This document shows, piece by piece, positions 1 to 7,998 of a stretch of 34,909 nucleotides of DNA. A program made the translations under genes and the position numbers. The stretch is from Armatimonadota bacterium (GTDB taxonomy: Bacteria > Armatimonadota > Hebobacteria > CAIYQO01): the NCBI GenBank assembly GCA_029553475.1, contig JAKPKV010000026.1, positions 1 to 34,909 on the forward strand. Reading direction: 5' to 3'. Position 1 is the stretch's first letter. The number at the start of each line of letters is the position of its first letter. A model generated the notes under the pieces. That model was not told the origin of the DNA. It did not search any database and was given only the letters and a program-made list of their open reading frames with translations.

Positions 1-1
1 T

Positions 2-1011
2 GCCGCCACCGAGAACGTCGTCACCATCACCTATCCTGGCAGCCAGACGATGCAATATGTGTCATTTGACGACGAAGGGCGGCTCACGGAACAAGTCGAC
101 GGCAAGGGAGTGCACAAGCAGTTCGTCTACGACGATGACGACGGATTGCTAACGTATATCCACTACCCGGCGACCCCGGCGTTAGATATCCACTTTGACT
201 ACGACGGCTATGGACGCCGGTCGGCGATGACGGATGCCACCGGCTCCACCCAGCTATACCTACGATGATGCGGATAACCTGCTGAGTGTGACCACCGCCT
301 TCGCCGACATGACGCCGGCGCAAAACAAGACCATCAGCTATACCTACTACCCGGATGGCAGCCGAGCGACGATGACGGTGCCTATCCCCGGCGGCACCGG
401 CACCTTCCGCTACCAGTATGACGCGGCGGGGCGGCCTGTCGCGCTGACCAATCCCTTCGGGTAGACGGCGGCCTGGGCGTATGATGCCGTGGGGCGGCTG
501 CAGCGGCAGACGTTGGGCAACCGCGCGTGGACGCGCTACGCCTACAATGACACGGGGCGGTTGGTACGCTTGACGAATTACGCGCCCACAGGCCGTGTGC
601 TCACGGACTTTACTGGTCTGACCTATAGCACCGCGGGGGAATTGACCCAGTTGCGGACGATGGTACCGGGGGTACCCGACGCCAGCGGGACGATGGACTA
701 TACCTATGGACAGCAGCGGGCAGTTGACGGAGGAGGCCTCCACGCGGCATGGCGGCTACACCGATGCCTTCACCTACGACGCTGCCGGTAACCCGACACT
801 CTTTAAAGGGGTAACGCTGACCCCGTACAACAGCAATAACCAGTTGACGGCGACCGGGTATGCCTATGACGGCAATGGGAATCCCACCACCTACCAGGGC
901 AACACGCTCACCTTTGACCCTGATAACCATCTGAACGAATTTAGGACCGCCCAGAATGTGGTGCTGATGGCGGCTGGGTATAATGGTGACGGACTACGGG
1001 CATGGAAATAG
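2..1011 (+). pseudogene. RHS/YD-repeat protein, upstream part, disrupted
   Basis: This is the interior of an RHS (rearrangement hotspot) shell protein, truncated by the left edge. Reading starts in the frame of base 2 and gives YD-type repeats such as FDYDGYGRRSAMTDATGS and YTYDDADNLLSV. The frame is lost near 243-255. It continues in the next frame until a TAG at 462-464, inside FG*TAAWAYDAVGRL. A second frame change lies at about 703-706, where one extra G would explain the move from MDYTY to DSSGQLTEEA. A second TAG at 1009-1011 separates AWK from TAVGRTYFLYDG. RHS proteins form a shell around a C-terminal toxin and are secreted or displayed in interbacterial competition. Two frameshifts plus two stops mean that no full-length product can be made. 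The YD repeats make the family assignment secure. Confidence 0.85.
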
Positions 1012-1017
1012 ACAGCG

Positions 1018-1764
1018 GTGGGACGCACCTACTTCCTGTATGATGGACACACCCTCGTCTGCGAATTGGATGAGACGGGGGCACCGATGGCAGTGATAAC
1101 CTGGGGGGCGACGGGGTTGCTAGCGCGGAATAGTACCTGGTATACCTACGATCCGCAGGGGAATGTGGCGCAGCGGCTGGACGCGACCGGCACGGTGCAG
1201 TCGACGGACCAGTATGACGCCTGGGGAAACCGGCTGTCGGGTGGATCGGCGAACGATCCGTATGGGTACCGAGCACAGTATGGGTACTACACGGATGCTG
1301 AGACAGGGTTGCTGCTGTGCACCTTCCGTTACTACAATCCGACACTGGGACGTTGCCTAACTCGTGATCCGATAGAATATCGTGATGGCAGGAATTTGTA
1401 TAGTTATGTTAAAAACAACGCCGTTAACAATATTGACCCGTCAGGTCTATATAGTCAATATCAAAGATTTTTTCTAAACTGTTACTATACAATTAGTATT
1501 GCACCTAAAATTCCTTTTAGTTGGAGTGCTACACTCGGTTTCATTTCAGCTATTCCTTATCTGGTAAGTCGAGAATCTATATGTCACAATGTAACAAGAG
1601 CTGGTATCGTGACGATTATTACAAAAATGCCTCAATGGGCGGTGTTAATTTCTACAATTTCTAGATATGTAGCTGTTGCAGCCGTTGGCTGGGAAGCTGG
1701 CTCTATGTCAACTTGCGCTTTTCCGTATTACCAAGATTATTGGTGCAGTAATGGGCCATATTAA
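1018..1764 (+). CDS. RHS core C-terminal fragment with variable tip
   Basis: This open 248-codon stretch continues the broken RHS gene after its second TAG, so it is probably a pseudogene fragment. The first 20 codons have no ribosome binding site of their own. YD repeats (YTYDPQGNVAQRLDATG) lead to the RHS-associated core end: YGYRAQYGYYTDAETGLLLCTFRYYNPTLGRCLTRDPIEY, then NLYSYVKNNAVNNIDPSGL near residues 127-145. The motif DPSGL ends the conserved core. The roughly 105 residues after it are a tip unrelated to the core: hydrophobic, with several Cys and a WEAGS segment. Base composition drops from GC-rich to AT-rich just before the tip (about base 1370), as is typical when tips are swapped by recombination. 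I do not recognise the tip's activity. It may be a toxin domain or a remnant of one. Confidence 0.7.
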   Translation: MGRTYFLYDGHTLVCELDETGAPMAVITWGATGLLARNSTWYTYDPQGNVAQRLDATGTVQSTDQYDAWGNRLSGGSANDPYGYRAQYGYYTDAETGLLLCTFRYYNPTLGRCLTRDPIEYRDGRNLYSYVKNNAVNNIDPSGLYSQYQRFFLNCYYTISIAPKIPFSWSATLGFISAIPYLVSRESICHNVTRAGIVTIITKMPQWAVLISTISRYVAVAAVGWEAGSMSTCAFPYYQDYWCSNGPY

Positions 1765-1858
1765 TGCCAGTGCAGGTTTGCAGTAATAGCCGGATTGTTC
1801 GCGATGATAAAAAGGGCAACAGACTGTTTTTGAGTTTGCGCGAAGAATTTCCTTCGTG

Positions 1859-1927
1859 AGTAGTCCGGCATAGGTAAGATTATATCGTGCTACTCCTGAA
1901 GCGTGAACTTGAGAAGATACAGACCTT
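1859..1927 (+). repeat. Hairpin-bearing direct repeat, copy A
   Basis: This is a 69-bp element about 80% identical to 4083-4150, in the same orientation. Both share GGTAAGATT, the centre CTCCTGAAG and the end GATACA(G)ACCTT. Copy A is the more diverged and forms only a weak stem. It lies about 95 bp after the RHS tip stop codon. The rest of 1765-1980 holds nothing else that I recognise, apart from the ribosome binding site of the next gene. Confidence 0.6.
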
Positions 1928-1980
1928 ACCTTACCACTGCCGTGGTAATATCGATGTGAGGACCATCGGAGGATATACAG

Positions 1981-2805
1981 ATGCCAATCTGGAAAGAAAA
2001 AGTGGGTCGTTGGATATTTGTCTATCTGTTATCAATGCTGATAGTAATATTTATCCCTTCAGATATTTATGGATATACGCTAATAGTAATCGGCGCAAGT
2101 CTTTTTATTATAAAATCAAATTGTGTGCGATCTAAACTGGAGGGATATAATTTTATTTTGATTTCAGCCATAGCTCAAATACTTGCATTAGCGCTTGTAA
2201 CTGTTGGGCTATTAGTGAATTCGATGTTCTTTGTTTTGGCTACCGTCTTAATGATAGGCAGCGCTTTACTTACTTACTTGGGAGAGAAGCATATAACTAT
2301 TGCTATTCCGCAATATGGTGCCGAGTCGATTATTTTAACATTGTACTCGATGTTACTATTATTTGGTATCAATTTTAATATTGGCCAGTCGTTCGGAAAG
2401 GTGCTTGTCGCCCATTTGGCATTGTTAACAATAGCATTAATGAGAAATACTAGACTGATTTTTACCCATGCAAACTCGCAAACAGCAAACGGAACATTGA
2501 TTGCGAAAGTAGATGTCCGTTTTTGCGATATAAAAGGTATGCAAGCGATTATAAATTCCTTCGGATTACCCTCTGGTTATATTGGAGGAATAATGATCGT
2601 TATTGATATAATTATTATAATAGTTGTTGGCTTAAAAACACATCCGTTTGATTTAAGGCAATTTATACTGCCGATGCAGAGCGCTATTCGGGCGAATAGA
2701 CAGTTGGATACCGTAGATACTGGCAGATTATCAGGGGAATGGGCAAAGATTTCGGTACCGAGGCGACGGGGATCACCTCAAGAGGATGTGGAGGTGTTCA
2801 GGTGA
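1981..2805 (+). CDS. AT-rich multi-pass membrane protein, unknown function
   Basis: The product is not recognised. The start is supported by GGAGG eight bases upstream of the ATG. The 274-residue product has about six to seven hydrophobic segments: residues ~12-40, ~55-100 (probably two), ~115-135, ~140-155 and ~198-220, the last being very rich in Ile and Val. There is no signal-peptide cleavage motif. The DNA is strongly AT-rich, unlike the chromosomal genes to the right, and sits directly behind an RHS tip, so a role as a membrane immunity protein or an orphan tip is possible but unproven. From about base 2745 the composition turns GC-rich and the last ~20 residues (PRRRGSPQEDVEVFR) look unlike the rest. 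The original C-terminus may have been replaced by sequence next to a decayed transposon. Confidence 0.5.
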   Translation: MPIWKEKVGRWIFVYLLSMLIVIFIPSDIYGYTLIVIGASLFIIKSNCVRSKLEGYNFILISAIAQILALALVTVGLLVNSMFFVLATVLMIGSALLTYLGEKHITIAIPQYGAESIILTLYSMLLLFGINFNIGQSFGKVLVAHLALLTIALMRNTRLIFTHANSQTANGTLIAKVDVRFCDIKGMQAIINSFGLPSGYIGGIMIVIDIIIIIVVGLKTHPFDLRQFILPMQSAIRANRQLDTVDTGRLSGEWAKISVPRRRGSPQEDVEVFR

Positions 2806-2837
2806 GCGATGTGCGGGTGGGGGAGCACTCAGTCTGC

Positions 2838-2888
2838 TCACCGGTAGGTATGATACAGCCCGCCGAGCAGCGGTTCCGCCTGTAATGG
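2838..2888 (-). pseudogene. Transposase (integrase-type) C-terminal remnant, copy 1
   Basis: The minus strand reads PLQAEPLLGGLYHTYR followed by TGA. This closely matches the end of the larger remnant at 4188-4549 (PLSAEPILGGLYHIYQRAA). Only the last ~17 codons are recognisable. The two remnants have the same orientation, so the island was probably hit by, or assembled from, related insertion sequences. The short plus-strand ORF that spans this stretch is therefore partly transposon DNA read backwards. Confidence 0.6.
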
Positions 2889-3025
2889 ATAACCTAGGAG
2901 AACTTGCTGGGCTAGCCAGGATGGGGAATTGGCAGGCGTATGTAAGTCGAATTATGGGGAGAACATTCTCCTTGTTTAAAATGATGGATAAAGCTATCGG
3001 TGAGGCGGAGAAATTGTTAAGATAG
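2885..3025 (+). CDS. Small hypothetical ORF, doubtful
   Basis: A 46-codon stretch starts at an ATG directly beside the transposase remnant (MDNLGELAGLARMGNWQAY...). No ribosome binding site is visible. The sequence is predicted to be helical and amphipathic (KMMDKAIGEAEKLL). It might be the tail of a displaced RHS tip or toxin, since the gene right after it resembles an immunity gene, or it may not be coding. The reading frame stays open further upstream to 2786, but that part overlaps the transposon remnant. Confidence 0.2.
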   Translation: MDNLGELAGLARMGNWQAYVSRIMGRTFSLFKMMDKAIGEAEKLLR

Positions 3026-3113
3026 CTTATTATATACTGCGTTGTACGGCTGGAATATGATAGTAGCTTCTGTCAGTATTATTGACAGCGTTAACACTAA
3101 TGAGGAGGGACCA

Positions 3114-3827
3114 ATGACCTCGTGTACTTATATTGATGTGAAAGAAGTACAATTCATATGTGAAATGCTGTTTTATGAGTTGAAAAAACATGGATATACC
3201 GCATACTATAATCGGTTTGGTGTTTATATGGAGTTTACAGACGACTATTTTCAGGCCATAGATTCTAATGAGGAACAATTAAAGAGTTCTATTGGTTATT
3301 TGTATATCGCAGAAGATTGCATGATGCCTATGATGGACGTGTCTACTGGTAAAGATGTGCCTTCGACGATGACTTTAAATCAACTTGGTGTCTTATTTCG
3401 TACGATAGGCACACTCCGTTCCGCTGTTTTAGGGATGGAGCCCTCTGCAGAGAGTTCGCTGGTATCTAATAATGAAGTATTGACTATAGCAGATATGAAA
3501 ACTGTAGCCGATTTACTCTTCGTTGAATATATTGAGAGAGGTATTGGGCGACTTGTGATACCTTTCAATCATTATTGGGATATCAGGGAAGACGTATCTA
3601 GATACATTTTCCCCGATACCTCTGAAGTAGATTTTCCAATATATTCCATATCAGATACCTGGGATGAGTTAATAGAAAACTGCACAATTAGAAAAGATTT
3701 TGTGAAGATGCTAGGTAATTATGATGAGTTGCCTGGTATTATTGAATACTTCAATAAAACAAGCGGTGGATTGTATAAGTTGTTTTCAATGGCAGGAATA
3801 ATATGCTATTTTAGCGAATTGCCATGA
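3114..3827 (+). CDS. Hypothetical acidic protein, possible RHS immunity protein
   Basis: The product is not recognised. The ATG at 3114 is chosen over the upstream in-frame start at 3042 because GAGGAGGGA lies just before it. The 237-residue product is soluble, rich in acidic and aromatic residues, and lacks signal peptide or membrane segments. Examples are CEMLFYELKKHGYTAYYNRFGVYMEF at the N-terminus and ISDTWDELIENCTIRKDF in the C-terminal half. The gene is AT-rich like the RHS tip and membrane ORF before it, and it sits where immunity genes usually follow RHS tips. Immunity function is inferred from position, size and composition only. It is intact and well initiated, unlike the debris around it. 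Confidence 0.6.
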   Translation: MTSCTYIDVKEVQFICEMLFYELKKHGYTAYYNRFGVYMEFTDDYFQAIDSNEEQLKSSIGYLYIAEDCMMPMMDVSTGKDVPSTMTLNQLGVLFRTIGTLRSAVLGMEPSAESSLVSNNEVLTIADMKTVADLLFVEYIERGIGRLVIPFNHYWDIREDVSRYIFPDTSEVDFPIYSISDTWDELIENCTIRKDFVKMLGNYDELPGIIEYFNKTSGGLYKLFSMAGIICYFSELP

Positions 3828-3878
3828 GTTGTTGTAGTTCCGCTATGAAAATATACAATTGTAGAGTGTAGAGTTTAA

Positions 3879-4136
3879 ATGGGTATCGGTGGAAGAGTTG
3901 GGTGCTTTGTTTGGGCCATCGGCATTCTCATTATAGGCTTACTGTCGCCAATCGTGCATCTAAGTTTGATGGGTATACACATCACGGACGAAAGGCTTGG
4001 CAAATGCAGTATGGCATTAAATAACAATATGAAACAAAAAATTAAAATCCCGAGGATGGATCTCTACCTTCTGATGCGTGTTACTACTCCGGCATTGGTA
4101 AGATTGTATCTCGCGCCTCCTGAAGTGCGAACTTAA
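3879..4136 (+). CDS. Small putative membrane protein, doubtful
   Basis: An 85-codon ORF with one hydrophobic segment at about residues 8-30 (CFVWAIGILIIGLLSPIVHLSLMG). No clear ribosome binding site precedes the ATG. The last ~18 residues are encoded inside repeat copy B and the stop codon lies within the repeat, so the C-terminus was probably created by the repeat's arrival or spread. It could be a fragment of an immunity or membrane gene, or non-coding. Confidence 0.3.
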   Translation: MGIGGRVGCFVWAIGILIIGLLSPIVHLSLMGIHITDERLGKCSMALNNNMKQKIKIPRMDLYLLMRVTTPALVRLYLAPPEVRT

Positions 4137-4150
4137 GGAGATACAACCTT
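4083..4150 (+). repeat. Hairpin-bearing direct repeat, copy B
   Basis: This is the partner of 1859-1927. It can fold into a long imperfect hairpin: AAGATTGTATCTC pairs with GAGATACAACCTT, and inside it CTCCTGAAGT pairs with ACTTAAGGAG around a GCGA loop. It lies 37 bases beyond the stop codon of the transposase remnant at 4188-4549, so it may be an insertion-sequence end, or an independent MITE-like element. Confidence 0.6.
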
Positions 4151-4187
4151 GGCGTCGGAGATCGGTGGTGGCATGGACGCGCGCTGG

Positions 4188-4549
4188 TCAGGCTGCTCGC
4201 TGATAGATGTGATACAATCCGCCGAGGATCGGTTCTGCTGACAACGGCGTCGTCATCGGGGTGGGTGTCGGCAGGATGGCTGGCAGCAGCGGGGTCTGCC
4301 GATCGATGCCTTGGTGGGTGCGCGCCGGGTTGTAATACTGACGGACGTATGCCGTCAGCATCCGCTGAAGATACCGTGCGTTAAGTGGGCGAGATGGACG
4401 AGGAATTCGTGGAGCACGATGCCGACTATTTGTTAACAGAGACCATTTGGCCGTGAATAATGATACACTGTGCGCATACTCTTGAAGCTGGCGTTATCGG
4501 TTAAGCGGGTCACGGCTTGACTGATGAAGGTGTTTTCATTGTTATGAGC
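4188..4549 (-). pseudogene. Integrase-type (rve, IS481/IS3-like) transposase C-terminal remnant
   Basis: On the minus strand from about 4549 the translation reads HNNENTFISQAVTRL, then RTVYHYSRPNGLC, a TAA stop, IVLHEFLVHLAHL, a frameshift near 4380, YLQRMLTAYVRQYYNPARTHQGI, and an end in GGLYHIYQRAA and TGA. This follows the layout of the rve catalytic core: a DN..F motif (here HNN, so the Asp appears lost), a rPNG region, then the conserved YYN..R.HQGI block near the C-terminus. One stop and one frameshift make it dead. The N-terminal half is absent, because the fusion gene at 4622 begins immediately to the right. The piece fills most of the gap between 4137 and 4621. Confidence 0.75.
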
Positions 4550-4621
4550 TAAGTATGCATATCGAGATGAAACAGCGTGGTTCCACTCTGGCAATCACGC
4601 CATTCAATTACTGAAGTCATC

Positions 4622-6505
4622 ATGCACCAGCAACATGGTACCCATCACCATCATACTGTAACAACCGGAACGGGAGTATGGCAGCGTTTGTATGCGCTGC
4701 TGGCTTTGCCACTGCTGCTTGTCGGTAGCTGGGCCTTTCCCTTTGTCGGCTTCATACTCTTCCTCTGGATGGGCGCTGCCGTGCTGCCGGCTTTCTGGCG
4801 CGGACGGACGTTTTGTCATCTCTGCCCACGTGGGATCTTCTTTGATGCTGTCCTGCCTCGGTTCAGTCGGCGAGTGCGTATCCCGGTGCTGTTCCGCGGC
4901 ACCGCCTTCCGTCTGATTATGCTGGGCACGTTGATAGCCGTGATGGGTTCTCTGCTCTGGCGCACCTGGGGCGTTCTTGACCGCATGGGCGCTGGATTGG
5001 GCAGCTTGTTGCTCGGCACCACGCTCTTCGGCATTGTGCTGGCTGTTCTCTTTGCTCCGCGTGCCTGGTGCAGCATCTGCCCCATGGGCACCATGGCCGC
5101 CTGGATTGGGCGTGGTAAATACCCGCTGCAGGTTGATGCCACCCGCTGCACTCAGTGTGGCGCCTGCGCGCGGGCATGTCCTCTGCAACTTCGCCCTGGC
5201 AGCTTTGCTGAAGGCGGGCAGATGGTCGCTGGCGACTGCATCAAGTGTGGTACTTGCGTGAAGACTTGCCGTCAGCAGGCCCTCGCCTTTCCCGGCTCCA
5301 CCCCTCCAGCCTCGCAACCCATCTATCTGAACCATGCCGCCACCTCATGGCCTAAAGCCCCAGGCGTTGCACACGCGATGACCGAGGTACTGCAGGCCAT
5401 GCCAGCCGTGATGGGCCGCACGCATGGCGTGTCCGACCCAACCCGCTGTCCCCTTGGGCCACTGGTACAGGAATGCCGGGAGCGCCTGGCGACGTTGCTC
5501 GATGTGGATGATATGCACCACAACGCGCTTACCGCCGGCGCCACCGCCGCCCTGAACCAGGCCATCTGGGGTATCGGCCTTACTCTACCACCCGGCGCGC
5601 ATATCATCACCTCCGTTGCCGAGCATAACGCCGTTCTCCGTCCCCTTCGCCACCTTCAGCGCCATCGGCAGGTGCGCGTCACCTATCTCGGTTTCGATGC
5701 CACCGGCGCCCTGGACGCTGGGGCCTTCAGTCGCCTCGTCGCCGACGACCCGCCAGCGCTGGTTGTCTTCACCCACGCCTCCAACGTCACTGGACGGGTC
5801 TACGCCATCGGCCCGCTCTTCGAGCGAGCGAAAGCTGTGGGCGCGATTACTGTACTGGATGCATCCCAGGCCATCGGTCATCGCCCGGTCCATCCGCGAG
5901 CGCTTCAGGCCGACCTGGTGGCGTTCCCCGCCCATAAAGGTTTGCTCGGCCCTGCGGGGGTCGGCGTGCTCTACATGGCTCCGGGCATTGACATGGAGCC
6001 GCTGCTCGTCGGCGGCACCGGGGAAGACAGCGACGCCGTCTTCCATCCGATGGCCATGCCGGCTCGGCTGGAAGCCGGCACTCCCAACAGCCCCGGCATC
6101 GCCGGATTCACTGCTGCCTTGCGCTGGCAGGAGCAGGACAGCGAAGCCTACCGACATCGTGAGCGGGAACTCGCTGCCTCCCTGCGCGCCGGCCTGCGTG
6201 CTATCCCTGGTGTGCGCCTGTATGATGACTTGCCGGATGGTGAATACGTTCCCGTTGTCTCCTTCACCTTCGACGGCCTCAGCGTGGAGGAGGCTGGCCA
6301 TCAACTCGCGGCACGCGGCATTGTCTGCCGTACCGGCCTGCATTGTGCACCGCTGATGCACAACGCCCTCGGCACCGCGCCGGAGGGGACGATTCGCTTC
6401 AGCGTATCAGGCTGCATGACGCATGAAGAGATCAAGCAGGCGCTCGGTGTGGTGACTGATTTGGCAATAAGACCTGCTATTAGAAGTCAAGAGGTCGAAC
6501 GATGA
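4622..6505 (+). CDS. Membrane polyferredoxin fused to class-V aminotransferase (cysteine desulfurase-like)
   Basis: This is a 627-residue two-part protein. Residues 1-~220 resemble NapH/RdxA-type ferredoxins: a His-rich start (HGTHHHH), hydrophobic helices near 22-58, 95-113 and 123-146, CxxCP motifs at C65/C68 and C150/C153, then two four-Cys cluster motifs (C176-C179-C182-C186 and C206-C209-C212-C216). Residues ~233-610 form a class-V aminotransferase close to the cysteine desulfurase family. Visible features are the opening YLNHAATSWPKAPG, H335 in EHN, D413 in LDASQAIGH, the PLP lysine K439 in AHKG, and C575 in RTGLHCAP, which sits where the SufS catalytic Cys is. It probably removes sulfur from cysteine at the membrane next to a redox relay; the substrate is unknown. 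An alternative GTG start at 4577 adds 15 residues; neither start has a strong ribosome binding site. Confidence 0.85.
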   Translation: MHQQHGTHHHHTVTTGTGVWQRLYALLALPLLLVGSWAFPFVGFILFLWMGAAVLPAFWRGRTFCHLCPRGIFFDAVLPRFSRRVRIPVLFRGTAFRLIMLGTLIAVMGSLLWRTWGVLDRMGAGLGSLLLGTTLFGIVLAVLFAPRAWCSICPMGTMAAWIGRGKYPLQVDATRCTQCGACARACPLQLRPGSFAEGGQMVAGDCIKCGTCVKTCRQQALAFPGSTPPASQPIYLNHAATSWPKAPGVAHAMTEVLQAMPAVMGRTHGVSDPTRCPLGPLVQECRERLATLLDVDDMHHNALTAGATAALNQAIWGIGLTLPPGAHIITSVAEHNAVLRPLRHLQRHRQVRVTYLGFDATGALDAGAFSRLVADDPPALVVFTHASNVTGRVYAIGPLFERAKAVGAITVLDASQAIGHRPVHPRALQADLVAFPAHKGLLGPAGVGVLYMAPGIDMEPLLVGGTGEDSDAVFHPMAMPARLEAGTPNSPGIAGFTAALRWQEQDSEAYRHRERELAASLRAGLRAIPGVRLYDDLPDGEYVPVVSFTFDGLSVEEAGHQLAARGIVCRTGLHCAPLMHNALGTAPEGTIRFSVSGCMTHEEIKQALGVVTDLAIRPAIRSQEVER

Positions 6506-6583
6506 AATTACGACAAAGCACGAACTTCATACGGACGACTCTGCTTCAGCCAATAGACCCGTGTTGGTGGTTGCCCGATATAT

Positions 6584-7816
6584 TTATGCGCCGAATTTTT
6601 CCGCGCGCAGGGTCAGGCTCATCAGCAGGTTCAACAGGTCGGTGCCGCGGATGCGGTGCAGGCCCCCGCGGGCGGCCGGGCGTTCTCCGTAGGCCGCAAC
6701 CTGGTCGGGGCGGGTGTGCGGGCCGTGGATGAGGAGCGGGAGGGGGTCGCCGGTGTGATCGCGAGCGAGGACGGGGGTGGAGTGGTCGCCGGTGACGGCG
6801 AGGTAGGTGTCGGGAGCGGCGTGCTCTCGCACGTAGCCGACCAGACGGTCTAGTTTTTCCACCGCCGCCAGTTTGGCCCACGCATCGCCGTCATGGCCGG
6901 CGACATCCGGGCACTTCAGGTTGCAGAGGACGAAGGGGTGATGGGTCAGCGCCGCCACCACCGCTTTCGCCATGGCGATTTCGTCGGTGGTCAGGTCGCC
7001 ATGCGCCTCCGGCACGTCCATCACCGCCATCTCCAGGTATTTTCCGATGCCTTTCACCAGTCCCACTTCCACCACCATGGCGCCGGTGAAGCCGTAACGC
7101 GCGTGAAAGGTGGGCAATTCCGGCGCGCTGCCGGCGCCGCGGGGGAGGGCGATATTCGCCGGAGGCAGCCCCTGTGCCTCCCGCGTGCGATTGATGGGAT
7201 GGTCTGTGAGCATCTCATGCGCGCGCATGACGAACCAGTTCACCAATGCCGCCGTTTTCCGCGAGGCGTCGTCCTCGCCGTGGGCGATCTGCGGCGAGAC
7301 GCCCTCCACGTGCGGATCGGCGTCAGAGACGCGGGGGCCAAGGCCGGGACCGCGGATGATGAGCGCCGCGCGATGCGCCACGGAGGCTGTGAAGAGGAAG
7401 GTGCAGCCGTCGTGCTCCAGGCCGTTGAGCGCGGCGGCCAACTGCGCCGTGCCGTCGGTGATGCGCCCCGCCCGGCGGTCGGTCACGCGCAGGTCGGCAT
7501 CCACGGTGGCGAAATTCACACGAAAACAGATATCGCCGCGGCGCACGTCCATGCCGATGCCCAGCGCCTCAAACGGCCCGCGCCCGGTGTAATAACAGGA
7601 GGGATCGAAGCCGAGGATGGCGAGGTGCGCGGTGTCGCTGCCGGCGCGCACCCCGGGCGCGATGGGGTCCATCAGCCCGTTTTCCCCTTCCAGCGCCAGC
7701 CGGTCCAGGTGGGGGGTGGGCGCCGCTTCCAGCGGCGTTTGGTCCGCCAGCTCGGGCAGCGGCCAATCGCCCAGGCCGTCGCCGATGATGATGACCATGC
7801 TGCCGGGTTCAGGCAT
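6584..7816 (-). CDS. apgM: Cofactor-independent phosphoglycerate mutase, archaeal (ApgM) type
   Basis: It interconverts 3- and 2-phosphoglycerate in glycolysis and gluconeogenesis in the cytoplasm, using a phosphoserine intermediate and divalent metal. The 410-residue product begins MPEPGSMVIIIGDGLGDWPL, where the GDG motif carries the first metal ligand. It continues with TPHLDRLALEGENGLMDP and GVRAGSDTAHLAILGFDP; the Ser in GSDTAH is the expected nucleophile. The C-terminal metal motifs follow as CPDVAGHDGDAW and VTGDHSTP. The ATG at 7816 is chosen because GGAGG lies 7 bases upstream; the reading frame stays open further but without support. It converges on the fusion gene (79-bp gap). Length and motifs fit the ApgM family, which is distinct from GpmI. 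Confidence 0.92.
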   Translation of the reverse strand: MPEPGSMVIIIGDGLGDWPLPELADQTPLEAAPTPHLDRLALEGENGLMDPIAPGVRAGSDTAHLAILGFDPSCYYTGRGPFEALGIGMDVRRGDICFRVNFATVDADLRVTDRRAGRITDGTAQLAAALNGLEHDGCTFLFTASVAHRAALIIRGPGLGPRVSDADPHVEGVSPQIAHGEDDASRKTAALVNWFVMRAHEMLTDHPINRTREAQGLPPANIALPRGAGSAPELPTFHARYGFTGAMVVEVGLVKGIGKYLEMAVMDVPEAHGDLTTDEIAMAKAVVAALTHHPFVLCNLKCPDVAGHDGDAWAKLAAVEKLDRLVGYVREHAAPDTYLAVTGDHSTPVLARDHTGDPLPLLIHGPHTRPDQVAAYGERPAARGGLHRIRGTDLLNLLMSLTLRAEKFGA

Positions 7817-7998
7817 CGTGCACCTCCGTGTTGCAGCGACATTCTGCCATGAAATGCCGCCGAGGACGGTGAGGAGAATCGCCCATTTCGGGCCGTTGTC
7901 AGAAAAGGAACGCGGCGGGGGAGCGCGAATTAAGGGGCAACAGACCTGACGAAACTGCTCCACGCGGGGCGTTTCGCGGGCCGTGGGGAGGTGTGATC

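Noticed and set aside
460-1011. Amber codons in the RHS gene as programmed recoding (for example pyrrolysine)
   Set aside because: Two frameshifts in the same gene make plain decay simpler, and nothing resembling a recoding element follows the TAGs.
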